In this document: positions 32,021-40,215 of the stretch, piece after piece
Layout of the letters: each line of letters begins with the position of its first letter
Numbering within the stretch: position 1 is the first letter of the stretch
Origin: Sphingomonas ginsengisoli An et al. 2013
GTDB taxonomy: Bacteria > Pseudomonadota > Alphaproteobacteria > Sphingomonadales > Sphingomonadaceae
NCBI RefSeq assembly: GCF_009363895.1
Contig: NZ_CP045434.1
Location: forward strand, 2,498,501 to 2,562,500
Length of the DNA stretch: 64,000 bases
Reading direction: 5' to 3'
Notes under the pieces: generated by a model
Seen by the model: only the letters and a program-made list of their open reading frames with translations
What the model was told of the DNA's origin: nothing
Database searches by the model: none
Translations under genes and position numbers: made by a program

Positions 32021-32739
32021 CGGCGCGACCAGTTGGCGATGTAGGTGATCTCGTCGGGGCGTGGGCGGCCCGCCGAGTCGCGCGCGGGGGCGAAGCGCAG
32101 GCGGGGCACCAGCATCTGGCAGATGACCGCATCGAGTTCGGAGTCGCCGCTGCTCTGTCGCGCCCGGCAGTCGGTCGCGCGGCCGCTCGCGTCGACCCTG
32201 ATCGCATAAGCGGCGCTGCCGGCGGGAACGTCGTAGGAGCGGATCACGCGATAGTCGGGGCGAGCCAACCCGCCGCCGAGCCAGCGCGCCCCGGTGCCGC
32301 GACCGACCCCGTCACCCTGCCCGCCGTTGCCGCCTCCGCCAATCCCGGCACCGTTGGCGCCCGCGCCATTGCCCGTACCGGACTGGAGCCCGGCGCCGCT
32401 CGACTGGTCGCGTCCCGTCACTGGCGCGGGTTCGCGCGCGACCGGTAGCGGGGTGGGCAGCGGGCGTGGCGGGACCGGCAGGATGACCGGCGCGGGCTTG
32501 GCCGCGAGGTCGGTCGCCCCTTCGGCTTCCTTGGGCGCGGCCTGCGTCTCGCGCGCCGGCGGTGGGAGTGGAGTCGGCGGAGGCGGCGCGACGTCGAAGG
32601 TGGTCAGCTGGTCGCGCGCGGCGCGGATGAGGGCGGGGCCGCGCAAGCCGGCGATCAGCGCCAGCCCGAGCGCGAGGTGCACGCCGAGCACCAATCCGAG
32701 GGACTTGGCGCGGTCGCGGCGGTCGGTGCGGTAAGGCAT
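32017..32739 (-). CDS. TonB-like energy transducer
   Basis: A 240-residue protein with a single N-terminal membrane anchor (SLGLVLGVHLALGLALIAGL). A Pro-rich linker with PPPPTPLPPPA and a long Gly-rich stretch follow. The C-terminal TonB-type fold has DYRVIRSYDVPAGSAAYAIR, VDASGRATDCRARQSSG and ICQMLVPRLRFAPARD. It should couple the proton motive force to TonB-dependent outer-membrane receptors. ExbB and ExbD are not adjacent, as is common for accessory TonB copies in sphingomonads. The ATG at 32739 precedes the membrane anchor by 14 residues. It lies 35 bp downstream of the hydrolase gene in the same direction. Confidence 0.85.
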   Translation of the reverse strand: MPYRTDRRDRAKSLGLVLGVHLALGLALIAGLRGPALIRAARDQLTTFDVAPPPPTPLPPPARETQAAPKEAEGATDLAAKPAPVILPVPPRPLPTPLPVAREPAPVTGRDQSSGAGLQSGTGNGAGANGAGIGGGGNGGQGDGVGRGTGARWLGGGLARPDYRVIRSYDVPAGSAAYAIRVDASGRATDCRARQSSGDSELDAVICQMLVPRLRFAPARDSAGRPRPDEITYIANWSRR

Positions 32740-32774
32740 GACGCAGCCATCAACGCACGTTGCCGGCTCGGGTG

Positions 32775-33560
32775 TCAGCGTGCGTCCTCGACCCCGGCGA
32801 GGAAGCCGGCGAGTACGCGGTTGAAGATCGCCGGCTGCTCGATGTTGCTGAGGTGGCCGGCGCCGACGATCTCGACCAGCGCCGCATGGGGAATGCGGTC
32901 TTTGAGGTCCTCGCTCAGCGCCGGGGGCGTGATGGCGTCCTCGCTGCCGCACAGGATCAGCACCGGGCAGCGAATGAGACTAACCCGCTCGCGCTGGTCG
33001 GCGAGCCACACCGCCGCTGCGCCCTGGACGTAGGCCGCGGGGTCGATCGCCGCCATCGTCTCGATCAGGTTGGCCTGCAGCACCGCCGAGGTTCCCGGAG
33101 CAACCAGCGCGCCGACCCGCGCCTCGGCCAGCCCGCGCATGCCGAGATTGGCGGCGGCGGCGACCGAGCGATCGTGGATCGCCTGCCCGTCGGGATGCCG
33201 TGCGAAGCTGTCGGCGAGAATGAGCGAGGCACAGCGCTCGGGCGCCGCGGCATACATCGCGATGGCTACCACCCCGCCGAGCGACAGGCCGCACAGGTGC
33301 GCGTTCTCGATGCCGAGCGCGTCGAGCGCGGCCCAGCAGGAAGCGGCGAAGTCGTCGAGCCCGGCGCCGGCGCGCGGCGCGCTGTCGCCATAGCCGGGAT
33401 AGTCGAGCGCGACCGTCCGCCGCTCTCCACCGAAGGCGTCGAGCTGGGGCTGCCACACGCTCTTGTCCGAGCCGACCCCGTGGAGAAGCACCAGCGATGT
33501 TCCGCCATGGCCCTGTTCGATCAGGCCAATCCGGCCGGCATCCGTGTCGATCGCTCCCAT
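32775..33560 (-). CDS. Alpha/beta hydrolase (3-oxoadipate enol-lactonase-like)
   Basis: A 261-residue hydrolase. The oxyanion motif LVLLHGVGSDKSVWQPQ, the nucleophile elbow HLCGLSLGGVVA with Ser93, the Asp in VLILCGSEDAITPP and the His in EIVGAGHLSNIEQP form a complete catalytic set. Sequence style is closest to PcaD-type lactonases, but no protocatechuate genes are nearby, so the substrate is open. Leftward, upstream of the TonB gene. Confidence 0.85.
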   Translation of the reverse strand: MGAIDTDAGRIGLIEQGHGGTSLVLLHGVGSDKSVWQPQLDAFGGERRTVALDYPGYGDSAPRAGAGLDDFAASCWAALDALGIENAHLCGLSLGGVVAIAMYAAAPERCASLILADSFARHPDGQAIHDRSVAAAANLGMRGLAEARVGALVAPGTSAVLQANLIETMAAIDPAAYVQGAAAVWLADQRERVSLIRCPVLILCGSEDAITPPALSEDLKDRIPHAALVEIVGAGHLSNIEQPAIFNRVLAGFLAGVEDAR

Positions 33561-33606
33561 CGGCCTGCTCTTGGCAGGTCGGGGTCGCGGCGGCTAGCCG
33601 TGGGGA

Positions 33607-34095
33607 ATGACCCGGATGACCGTCAACGGCCAGGCACTCGAATATAAGCTCGACCCGCAGACGCCCTTGCTGTGGGCGCTGCGCGAGGCGTCGAACCTCA
33701 CCGGCACCAAGCACGGCTGCGACGACGGCGGCTGCGGCGCCTGCACGGTGATCGTCGACGGGCGCGCGCAGCTCAGCTGCCAGTTACCGCTCGGCTCGCT
33801 CGAGGGGTCGGTGGTGACGACCATCGAAGGGCTGTCGGCGGATCGCGCGCATCCAGTGCAGCAGGCGTGGCTGGCCGAGCAGGTCACCCAGTGCGGCTTT
33901 TGCGAGCCGGGCTTCATCATGGCGATCGCGGCGCTGCTGCAGGCGAGCCCGCGGCCGAGTCGCGAGCAGATCGAGGCGCTGCCCAATCGCTGCGCCTGCG
34001 GGGCGCAACCGCGAATCCTGAAGGCGATCGCGCGCGCTTCGGCGGCGCTCGCCCAGCCCGCCCCGTCGGTGAACGTTGCGCTACCGAAGCGTTAA
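33607..34095 (+). CDS. [2Fe-2S] small subunit of a xanthine-dehydrogenase-family enzyme (IorA-like)
   Basis: A 162-residue protein with both iron-sulphur domains. A plant-type ferredoxin cluster is bound by C38, C43, C46 and C58 (GTKHGCDDGGCGACTVIVDG). The helical second cluster has C96, C99, C129 and C131 (TQCGFCEPGF, NRCACGAQPRI). It passes electrons between molybdopterin and an acceptor, typically a c-type cytochrome. The usual partner gene, a molybdopterin-binding subunit, is not adjacent; the only candidate in the window is 7.8 kb away at 41894-43855. It faces away from the hydrolase gene. Confidence 0.92.
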   Translation: MTRMTVNGQALEYKLDPQTPLLWALREASNLTGTKHGCDDGGCGACTVIVDGRAQLSCQLPLGSLEGSVVTTIEGLSADRAHPVQQAWLAEQVTQCGFCEPGFIMAIAALLQASPRPSREQIEALPNRCACGAQPRILKAIARASAALAQPAPSVNVALPKR

Positions 34096-34159
34096 GCCGC
34101 CGCTCATCGGCAAAGGCGCAATTGGCGGCTAACGACCTTTAGCTAAGCGAGTGTGAACC

Positions 34160-35050
34160 ATGCGTTTTCTCATTCCCCTGCTGCTTCTTTCGGCCGCGAC
34201 TCCGGCGCTGGCCGACCCCGGTGATCAGGATCATCGCGACGCCCGCGCCGCTCGTGTCGAGCAGCGCCAGGAACAGCGGCAGGAGCGCGCCGAGCGCCCG
34301 CAGCCGCGGTTCGAGCGGCCCGCTCCGGCGGCCCCCCAGGTCCAGCGCGTCGACGCGCCGGCGCCGCAGTTCGATCGCTCGCAGCGCCGCTTCGACGGCG
34401 GGCGTCCAGCCGATCCCAATGGCGGCCAGCGTTGGCAGGGCCGCGGCGGTCAGCAGCCGCAGCCGCCGGTGTTCAACGGCGCGCCCGGCCAGCCGACCCC
34501 CAACAATGTCGCCGACTGGCGTTCGCGCGATCGCCGCGGCGGTGACCGTCCCAACGCGACTGCCCCCAGCCCGGTGGTGCGGATCGACGGCGGCACCTAC
34601 GGCTATCGCGACGGGCGCGATCCCAACCGTGACGGCCGCTGGCAGGGCCGCGATGGGCGCGATGGACGCAATAACGGCACGTGGACCGGGCGCGACGGGC
34701 GTTATAATGGCACGTGGACCGGTCGTGACGGCCGCAACGGTGGCAACTGGAGCCGCGACTGGCGCCGTGACCCGCGCTACGACTGGCAGCGCTATCGCAA
34801 CGCCAACCGCTCGATCTTCCGGATCGGCGCCTACATCGATCCGTTCGGCTGGGGCTATCAGCAGATCGGGATCGGCTATCAGCTCTACCCGAACTATTAT
34901 TCGGACCAATATTGGCTGAGCGATCCGAGCTACTACAGCCTGCCGCCGGTCAGCTGGCCCTATCGCTGGGTGCGATATTACGACGACGCGCTGTTGATCG
35001 ACGTGCGCGACGGCCGGGTGGTCGACGCGATCCAGTCCTTCTTCTGGTAG
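34160..35050 (+). CDS. RcnB family periplasmic protein
   Basis: A 296-residue secreted protein. The signal peptide is MRFLIPLLLLSAATPALA. A long polar Arg/Gln/Pro/Asp-rich region follows, including three imperfect tandem repeats of a GRDGRNNGTW-type unit (about 34662-34750 in DNA). The C-terminal RcnB domain ends PYRWVRYYDDALLIDVRDGR, then VVDAIQSFFW, the family hallmark. RcnB in E. coli modulates nickel/cobalt homeostasis; the wider family is periplasmic and largely uncharacterised. A rho-independent terminator follows. Confidence 0.88.
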   Translation: MRFLIPLLLLSAATPALADPGDQDHRDARAARVEQRQEQRQERAERPQPRFERPAPAAPQVQRVDAPAPQFDRSQRRFDGGRPADPNGGQRWQGRGGQQPQPPVFNGAPGQPTPNNVADWRSRDRRGGDRPNATAPSPVVRIDGGTYGYRDGRDPNRDGRWQGRDGRDGRNNGTWTGRDGRYNGTWTGRDGRNGGNWSRDWRRDPRYDWQRYRNANRSIFRIGAYIDPFGWGYQQIGIGYQLYPNYYSDQYWLSDPSYYSLPPVSWPYRWVRYYDDALLIDVRDGRVVDAIQSFFW

Positions 35051-35074
35051 AGCGGGACACCCCCCTCATCGAAG

Positions 35075-35107
35075 CGGGCGTTGCCTTGAGGGGCAGCGCC
35101 CGTTTTC
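35075..35107 (+). terminator. Rho-independent terminator after RcnB gene
   Basis: CGGGCGTTGCC (35075-35085) and GGCAGCGCCCG (35092-35102) pair over 11 bp with one G-T wobble and a 6-nt loop, followed by TTTTC. Confidence 0.8.
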
Positions 35108-35145
35108 GTATCGACAACCCCAATTCACTCAATCGAGGTTTGCCG

Positions 35146-37011
35146 ATGACCCGCCTGCTCCTGTTGTCCGCCAGCCTCGTGTCGCTCGCCGCCTGCGCGA
35201 CGACGCCCGCGCCGGCGCCCGCGCCGCTCGCACCCGACAACCTCACCGACATCGTCACCCCGCCGCCGGCCCCGGCCCCGGCCGCGACGGCGCAAAGCGA
35301 GCATGCCAAGCTGTTCGCCATCTTCACCGCCAGCGACGAGGCGAGCCTCAAGCGCAATCCATTGAACGCGCTGTTCCGCGGCGACATGCGCTATGCCGAC
35401 CAGCTCGGCGACAGCATCACCGACGCTTATTACGCCGGCGAGAAAGCGGCGGCCGAGCATGATCTGGCGGCGCTGCAGACGGTGAACCGGGCGGTGCTCG
35501 ATGAGACCGACCAGCTCGCCTACGATACCTTCAAATTTTCGACCGAGGACACGCTGCGCGGGCTCCAGCCCGACCTGCTGGCGCTGACCAAGGTGCGGCC
35601 GATGAACCACTTCTACGGCTTCCACACTTTCTACCCGACCTTCGCGAGCGGCAAGGGCGCGGCGCCGTTCAAGACGCTCAAGGATTATGAGGACAACCTC
35701 ACTCGCCACCACCAGGCGGTGGTCTATATCGACCGGGCGATCGGCCGCTGGCGCGAGGGGCTGGCGAGCGGCGTGGTCGACACCAAGCTGACCGTCCGCA
35801 ACATGATCGAGCAGCTCGACACGCAACTGAAGCAGCGGCCCGAGGATTCGCCTTACTACGGCCCGGTCAAGGAATTCCCCGCCGGGATCAGCGCCGCCGA
35901 CCAGGCGCGACTGCGGACGGCGACGCGGCAGGCGATCGTCACCGAGCTTTACCCGGCGCTGACCAAGCTGCGGAATTTCCTGCGCGACGAATATCTGCCG
36001 CACGCGCGCGACAGCGTCGGGCTCAGCCAGATGAAGGGCGGGGACCAGCTTTACCGCTACCTCGTCAAGTCGACGACCACGCTCGACATGAGCCCGGAGG
36101 AGATCCACCAGCTCGGCCTGTCCGAGGTCGCGCGGATCACCGCCGGCTTCGAAGGCGTCCGCAAGGAAGTCGGCTTCAAGGGCACGCTGCCGCAATTCTT
36201 CGACTATATGCGCACCGCCAAGCGCTTCCAGCCGCAGAGCCGCGAGAGCCTGACGCAGGACTATTACCGGATCGGCAAGGCGGTCGAGGCGCAGACCCCG
36301 CGCTTCTTCAGCACGCTGCCCAAGGCGCCGCTGGTGATCCGCCCCTACGAGCCGTTCCGCGAGAAGTTCGAGGCCGGCGGCTCGTATGAGCAGGGCACGG
36401 TCGATGGCAGCCGGCCCGGCACCTTCTACTTCAACGCCTATGACCTCCCGTCGCGCAGCACGTGGGAGGAGACGACGCTGTTCCTCCACGAGGGTGAGCC
36501 GGGCCACCACTTCCAGATCAGCCTAGCGCAGGAGAACAAGGACTTGCCCGAGTTCATGCGCTTCGGTGGCAACACGGCATATGTGGAAGGCTGGGCGCTT
36601 TATTCGGAGACGCTCGGCTACGAGATGGGCTTCTACAAGGACCCCTATCAGCGCTTCGGCACCTTGAATGACGAGATGTTGCGGGCGATGCGGCTGGTGG
36701 TGGACACGGGCATCCATTCCAAGGGTTGGACCCGCGACCAGGCGATCGCCTACATGCTTGGCCATTCGGGGATGAGCCGGACCGACGCCACCGCCGAGGT
36801 CGAGCGCTACATCGCCATTCCCAGCCAGGCGCTCGCCTACAAGCTGGGCGCGCTGACCATCCAGCGGCTGCGCAAGAAGGCCGAGACCGAGCTCGGGCCC
36901 AAGTTCGACATCCGCGAATTCCATGCGCAGGTGCTGATGACCGGCGCGCTGCCGCTCACGATCCTCGAGCAGAAGATCGACCGCTGGATTGCGAGCAAGA
37001 AGGCGGCGTGA
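35146..37011 (+). CDS. DUF885 family lipoprotein, probable zinc peptidase
   Basis: A 621-residue protein starting MTRLLLLSASLVSLAACATT, a lipoprotein signal with lipobox Cys16-17 region. A Pro/Ala linker precedes the DUF885 domain. The metallopeptidase-like motif ETTLFLHEGEPGHHFQISLA contains HExxxxHH with the expected zinc-ligand histidines, followed by NTAYVEGWALYSETLGYEMG with a third ligand Glu. Length agrees with the family (about 600). Substrates of DUF885 proteins are uncertain. It converges with the GNAT-PgeF gene with a 3-bp gap. Confidence 0.9.
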   Translation: MTRLLLLSASLVSLAACATTPAPAPAPLAPDNLTDIVTPPPAPAPAATAQSEHAKLFAIFTASDEASLKRNPLNALFRGDMRYADQLGDSITDAYYAGEKAAAEHDLAALQTVNRAVLDETDQLAYDTFKFSTEDTLRGLQPDLLALTKVRPMNHFYGFHTFYPTFASGKGAAPFKTLKDYEDNLTRHHQAVVYIDRAIGRWREGLASGVVDTKLTVRNMIEQLDTQLKQRPEDSPYYGPVKEFPAGISAADQARLRTATRQAIVTELYPALTKLRNFLRDEYLPHARDSVGLSQMKGGDQLYRYLVKSTTTLDMSPEEIHQLGLSEVARITAGFEGVRKEVGFKGTLPQFFDYMRTAKRFQPQSRESLTQDYYRIGKAVEAQTPRFFSTLPKAPLVIRPYEPFREKFEAGGSYEQGTVDGSRPGTFYFNAYDLPSRSTWEETTLFLHEGEPGHHFQISLAQENKDLPEFMRFGGNTAYVEGWALYSETLGYEMGFYKDPYQRFGTLNDEMLRAMRLVVDTGIHSKGWTRDQAIAYMLGHSGMSRTDATAEVERYIAIPSQALAYKLGALTIQRLRKKAETELGPKFDIREFHAQVLMTGALPLTILEQKIDRWIASKKAA

Positions 37012-37014
37012 GGC

Positions 37015-38292
37015 TTAGCCCGGCAGTCCGATCAGACTGATCTGGCGGCCGTAGCTCGGCTCGCCGCGGTGGGTGGCGCGGCGGTAGCTGTAGAAAGCAT
37101 CCTCCTGCGCATAGGTGTCCTGCCCGAGCGCTTCGACCTTGCGGATGCCCGCGGTCGCCAACCGCGCGACGACGTAGCTTTCGAGGTCGAAGTGCGGCTT
37201 GCCCGCGGGCCCTTCGGCGAAGAAGCGCTCGGCGGCGGGATCGTCGCGCAGGAACGGTTCGGGGAAGGCGTGGTCGACCTCGTAGCTGGCTCTCGCGATG
37301 CACGGGCCGACCGCGGCAGCGATCCGCTCGCGGCGGGCGCCCAAGCGCTCCATCGTCGCGATCGTCGAATCGGTGACTCCGGCCAGCGCGCCCTTCCACC
37401 CGGCGTGCGCGGCACCGACCACGCCGGCCTCGACATCGGCGAACAGCACCGGCGCGCAATCGGCGGTAAGGATGCCGAGGAGGATGCCGGGTCGGTCGGT
37501 CACCAGCGCGTCGGCGTGGGGCCGGTCGCTATCGGGCCAGTCGCCCGCGACGACCGCCACGGCCGAATGGACCTGGTGCGGCGAGACGATCCGCGCGCCG
37601 GGCAGCACCGCGTCGGCGGCGATCCGGCGGTTGGCGCGGACGATCCGCAAATCCTCGCCGCTGCCCCAGCCGCAATTGAGACTCGCCATCGCGCCGGTGC
37701 TGCGGCCACCGATGCGGCCGAGGAAGCCGTGCGCCACGCCGCCAAGCGCCGGCGCACGCCACACCCGCGGCGCCGGCCCAAGCTCGCGCGACCAGACCCG
37801 GTCCTCGTCGGGGTGCTCGCCGACCATGAAGGTGACGGGCCCGCGGTCCACGAAGCCATATTGCGCGTAGAACGCCTGCGCGCGGTGGTTCTCGCCGAAC
37901 ACCGACAGCGCGATCCGCTCCGCGTCGCGGTGGCGGGCCTCGTCGATCACCCACGCCATCAGCCGCTGGGCAAGGCCGGAGCCGTGGGCGGCCTTGAGCA
38001 GATAGAATTGCTTGAGCTCGATCGTCCCGTCGGCGGGCACGTGGGGCAGCTTGTTGGGGCCGACCTTGGCGTAGCCGACGATGTCACCGTCACGCTCGCC
38101 GACCTGGAAGGCGTAGGCCGGGTTGCCGAGCTCGGCGCCCCAGGCTTCCGGCGTGAACTCGGCGAGGAAGGTCGCGAGATCGCGCGGGTGATAAAGGTGC
38201 GCGAAGGTGTCGCAGAAGCTGGTGCGGAAGACGTGGTCGATCGCGGGCAGGTCGGCGGCGGTCGCGGGGCGGACGGTGAGGGCGGTGGTCAT
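37015..38292 (-). CDS. pgeF: Fusion of GNAT acetyltransferase and PgeF (YfiH) enzyme
   Basis: A 425-residue bifunctional protein. Residues 1-170 are a GNAT domain with the acetyl-CoA loop AAHGSGLAQRLMAWVIDEAR and IALSVFGENHRAQAFYAQYG. Residues about 180-425 are PgeF/YfiH: HQVHSAVAVV with H242, LTADCAPVLFAD with C279, and AHAGWKGALAG with H296, the metal-binding set. PgeF acts as a purine nucleoside phosphorylase and in peptidoglycan-precursor editing. The frame is continuous through the junction with no stop. The start overlaps the methyltransferase stop by 4 bp (ATGA). I infer one polypeptide; a sequencing error at the junction would otherwise be required. Confidence 0.88.
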   Translation of the reverse strand: MTTALTVRPATAADLPAIDHVFRTSFCDTFAHLYHPRDLATFLAEFTPEAWGAELGNPAYAFQVGERDGDIVGYAKVGPNKLPHVPADGTIELKQFYLLKAAHGSGLAQRLMAWVIDEARHRDAERIALSVFGENHRAQAFYAQYGFVDRGPVTFMVGEHPDEDRVWSRELGPAPRVWRAPALGGVAHGFLGRIGGRSTGAMASLNCGWGSGEDLRIVRANRRIAADAVLPGARIVSPHQVHSAVAVVAGDWPDSDRPHADALVTDRPGILLGILTADCAPVLFADVEAGVVGAAHAGWKGALAGVTDSTIATMERLGARRERIAAAVGPCIARASYEVDHAFPEPFLRDDPAAERFFAEGPAGKPHFDLESYVVARLATAGIRKVEALGQDTYAQEDAFYSYRRATHRGEPSYGRQISLIGLPG

Positions 38293-39266
38293 AGGCCCGC
38301 GACTTTTGGCCAGTCGGGCGCGCGGATGGCAAGCAGCTTGAACAGGCTGCCCATCTGGTCGGGACGGCACAGCCGCGCCCGCGCCGCCTCGATCTCCTCG
38401 GCGCGGTCGGGGGCGGCGTTGGCCAGTGCGCGGGCGCGGGCCATGATCCCGAGCCGCTCGAGCCAGCCGCCCTGCTCGGCGGGGCCGTCGACCGCGGCGT
38501 CGGCCGCGCGCGCCACCTCGGCGACGCGCTGGAAGTCGACATGGGAGGTGAGGTCCTGCTCGCCCGGGTCGGCCAGCACCGGCGCGAAGCGATGTCCCCG
38601 CACCGCTTGCAGCGTGTCGCCCGGCGCGGTCCGCTCGTGGCCATAGTCGATCACCAACGCGATCCCGCCCTGCGCCACGAGCCGTTCGCTCAACGCCCGC
38701 ACCACCCCGTCGCGTGCGGGCGAATCCTCGACGATCGCCCCGTCACGATCGAACGCCAGGTGCCCGCCAGTCAGCACGACCTTGCGCTCCATGCCGTCGG
38801 CGAACTGGCGGATCGGGAGGGCGTCGAGGAATTCGTTGGCGACCATCAGTAGCGGGCCGTCGCTCGGTAGGTGGGCGATGCTGTCATAATGCGACGCGCC
38901 CGGCGCCGCTGCGAGCTGCGCGGCGCGCAGCGTCTCGCTGGTTTCGACGAAATGCACCGGCGGCGTCAGCCCGGCCGAACGCATCACCCGCAGCGCATCG
39001 CTCGCCAGCGTGCCGCGCCCCGGTCCGAGCTCGACGTAGCGCGCCTGTTCCGGCCGGCCGGCGCGCGCCCAGGCGTCCGCCAGCGCCGCGCCGACCAGCT
39101 CGCCGAACATCTGGCTGATCTCGGGCGCGGTGGTGAAATCGCCCCCCGCGCCGAGCGGATCGCGGGTGGCGTAATAATAGTCGTTGCAGGCCTCCATATA
39201 GGCCTCGAGCGGGAGCCCGCCGGCGCCCCGGATCCGCTCGCGGACGGCGCGCTCGAACGGAGTCAG
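38289..39266 (-). CDS. MidA/NDUFAF7-like SAM-dependent methyltransferase
   Basis: A 325-residue class I methyltransferase of the MidA family: [20 protein letters not shown], then [20 protein letters not shown] as the SAM loop, and [16 protein letters not shown]. The eukaryotic relative methylates complex I subunit NDUFS2. No ATG, GTG or TTG lies at a good position; the CTG at 39266 has a GGAG site 8 bp before it and overlaps the lgt stop as CTGA, so it is the most likely start. The frame remains open upstream for 34 codons into lgt. It overlaps the GNAT-PgeF start by 4 bp. The lgt - methyltransferase - pgeF order is usual in sphingomonads. Confidence 0.85.
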   Translation of the reverse strand: MTPFERAVRERIRGAGGLPLEAYMEACNDYYYATRDPLGAGGDFTTAPEISQMFGELVGAALADAWARAGRPEQARYVELGPGRGTLASDALRVMRSAGLTPPVHFVETSETLRAAQLAAAPGASHYDSIAHLPSDGPLLMVANEFLDALPIRQFADGMERKVVLTGGHLAFDRDGAIVEDSPARDGVVRALSERLVAQGGIALVIDYGHERTAPGDTLQAVRGHRFAPVLADPGEQDLTSHVDFQRVAEVARAADAAVDGPAEQGGWLERLGIMARARALANAAPDRAEEIEAARARLCRPDQMGSLFKLLAIRAPDWPKVAGL

Positions 39267-40144
39267 GCCACGCTCTCCGTGCCCGCGATCGGCTCGACCC
39301 GGTGGCGGCGGCCCTTGGCGGTGGCGATGAGGTAGACGCCGCCGAGGATCATCGGCACGCACAGCCACTGGCCCATGTGCAGCCCGGTCGCGCGGGCGAA
39401 GCCGACCAGTTGCTCGTCGGGCTCGCGGATGAACTCCACCCCGAAGCGGAAGATGCCGTAGAAGAGCAGGAAGGTGCCGACCAGCTTGCCCGGCTCGTAG
39501 CGGGCGCGGGTCTTCCAGAACATCACCCAGAGGATGGCGAACAAAGCGAGGCCTTCGAGCGCGGCTTCATAGAGCTGGCTGGGGTGGCGCGGCGGGCCGA
39601 TCACCGTCATCCCGCCGATCACCTCGGGGAAGCGGACCGCCCACGGCACGGTGGTCGGCGCGCCCCACAATTCGCCGTTCACGAAGTTGGCGAGGCGGCC
39701 GAAGAATAGCCCGATCGGCACCACGCAGGCGACATAGTCGTGCAGCCGCAGCCAGTTCAGCTTGTTCTTCCAGGCGAGGTAGATGATCCCGAGACTGGTC
39801 CCGACGACGCCGCCGTGGAAGCTCATCCCGCCGTCCCACAGCTTGAACATCTCAATCGGGTCGGCGAGATATTTGTCGAGGTTGTAGAAGAGGATGTAGC
39901 CGATCCGCCCGCCCAGGATCACGCCCAGCGCGGCGTAGAAGACGAGGTCGTCGGCGTGGCGGCGGGCCATCGGCGCGCCGGGCTCGCGGATCAGCCGGAG
40001 CATGTACCAGTAGCCGAGGAAGATGCCGGCGAGATAGGCCAGGCTGTACCAGCGCAGCTGGAAGAAGCCGAGGTCGAGCGCGACGGGCGAAAGGTGCAGG
40101 CTGGTCCAGGCAATGCCGTTGGTCGCCGCCGCCATCATTGTCAT
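39263..40144 (-). CDS. lgt: Prolipoprotein diacylglyceryl transferase
   Basis: A 293-residue inner-membrane enzyme that transfers diacylglycerol from phosphatidylglycerol to the lipobox cysteine. Seven or so transmembrane segments are present, with the signatures [56 protein letters not shown] and the Lgt signature [20 protein letters not shown]. The catalytic His lies in SFHGG. The start at 40144 has a GGAAGAG site. First gene of a three-gene operon whose next gene begins inside its stop codon. Confidence 0.95.
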   Translation of the reverse strand: MTMMAAATNGIAWTSLHLSPVALDLGFFQLRWYSLAYLAGIFLGYWYMLRLIREPGAPMARRHADDLVFYAALGVILGGRIGYILFYNLDKYLADPIEMFKLWDGGMSFHGGVVGTSLGIIYLAWKNKLNWLRLHDYVACVVPIGLFFGRLANFVNGELWGAPTTVPWAVRFPEVIGGMTVIGPPRHPSQLYEAALEGLALFAILWVMFWKTRARYEPGKLVGTFLLFYGIFRFGVEFIREPDEQLVGFARATGLHMGQWLCVPMILGGVYLIATAKGRRHRVEPIAGTESVA

Positions 40145-40215
40145 CGTTTAAGCTCTTCCCCGTTGCAGGTGCCCGCCTCATAAGGAGGGCGCAAGCAAGT
40201 GCCAAGGAGAGCCGG

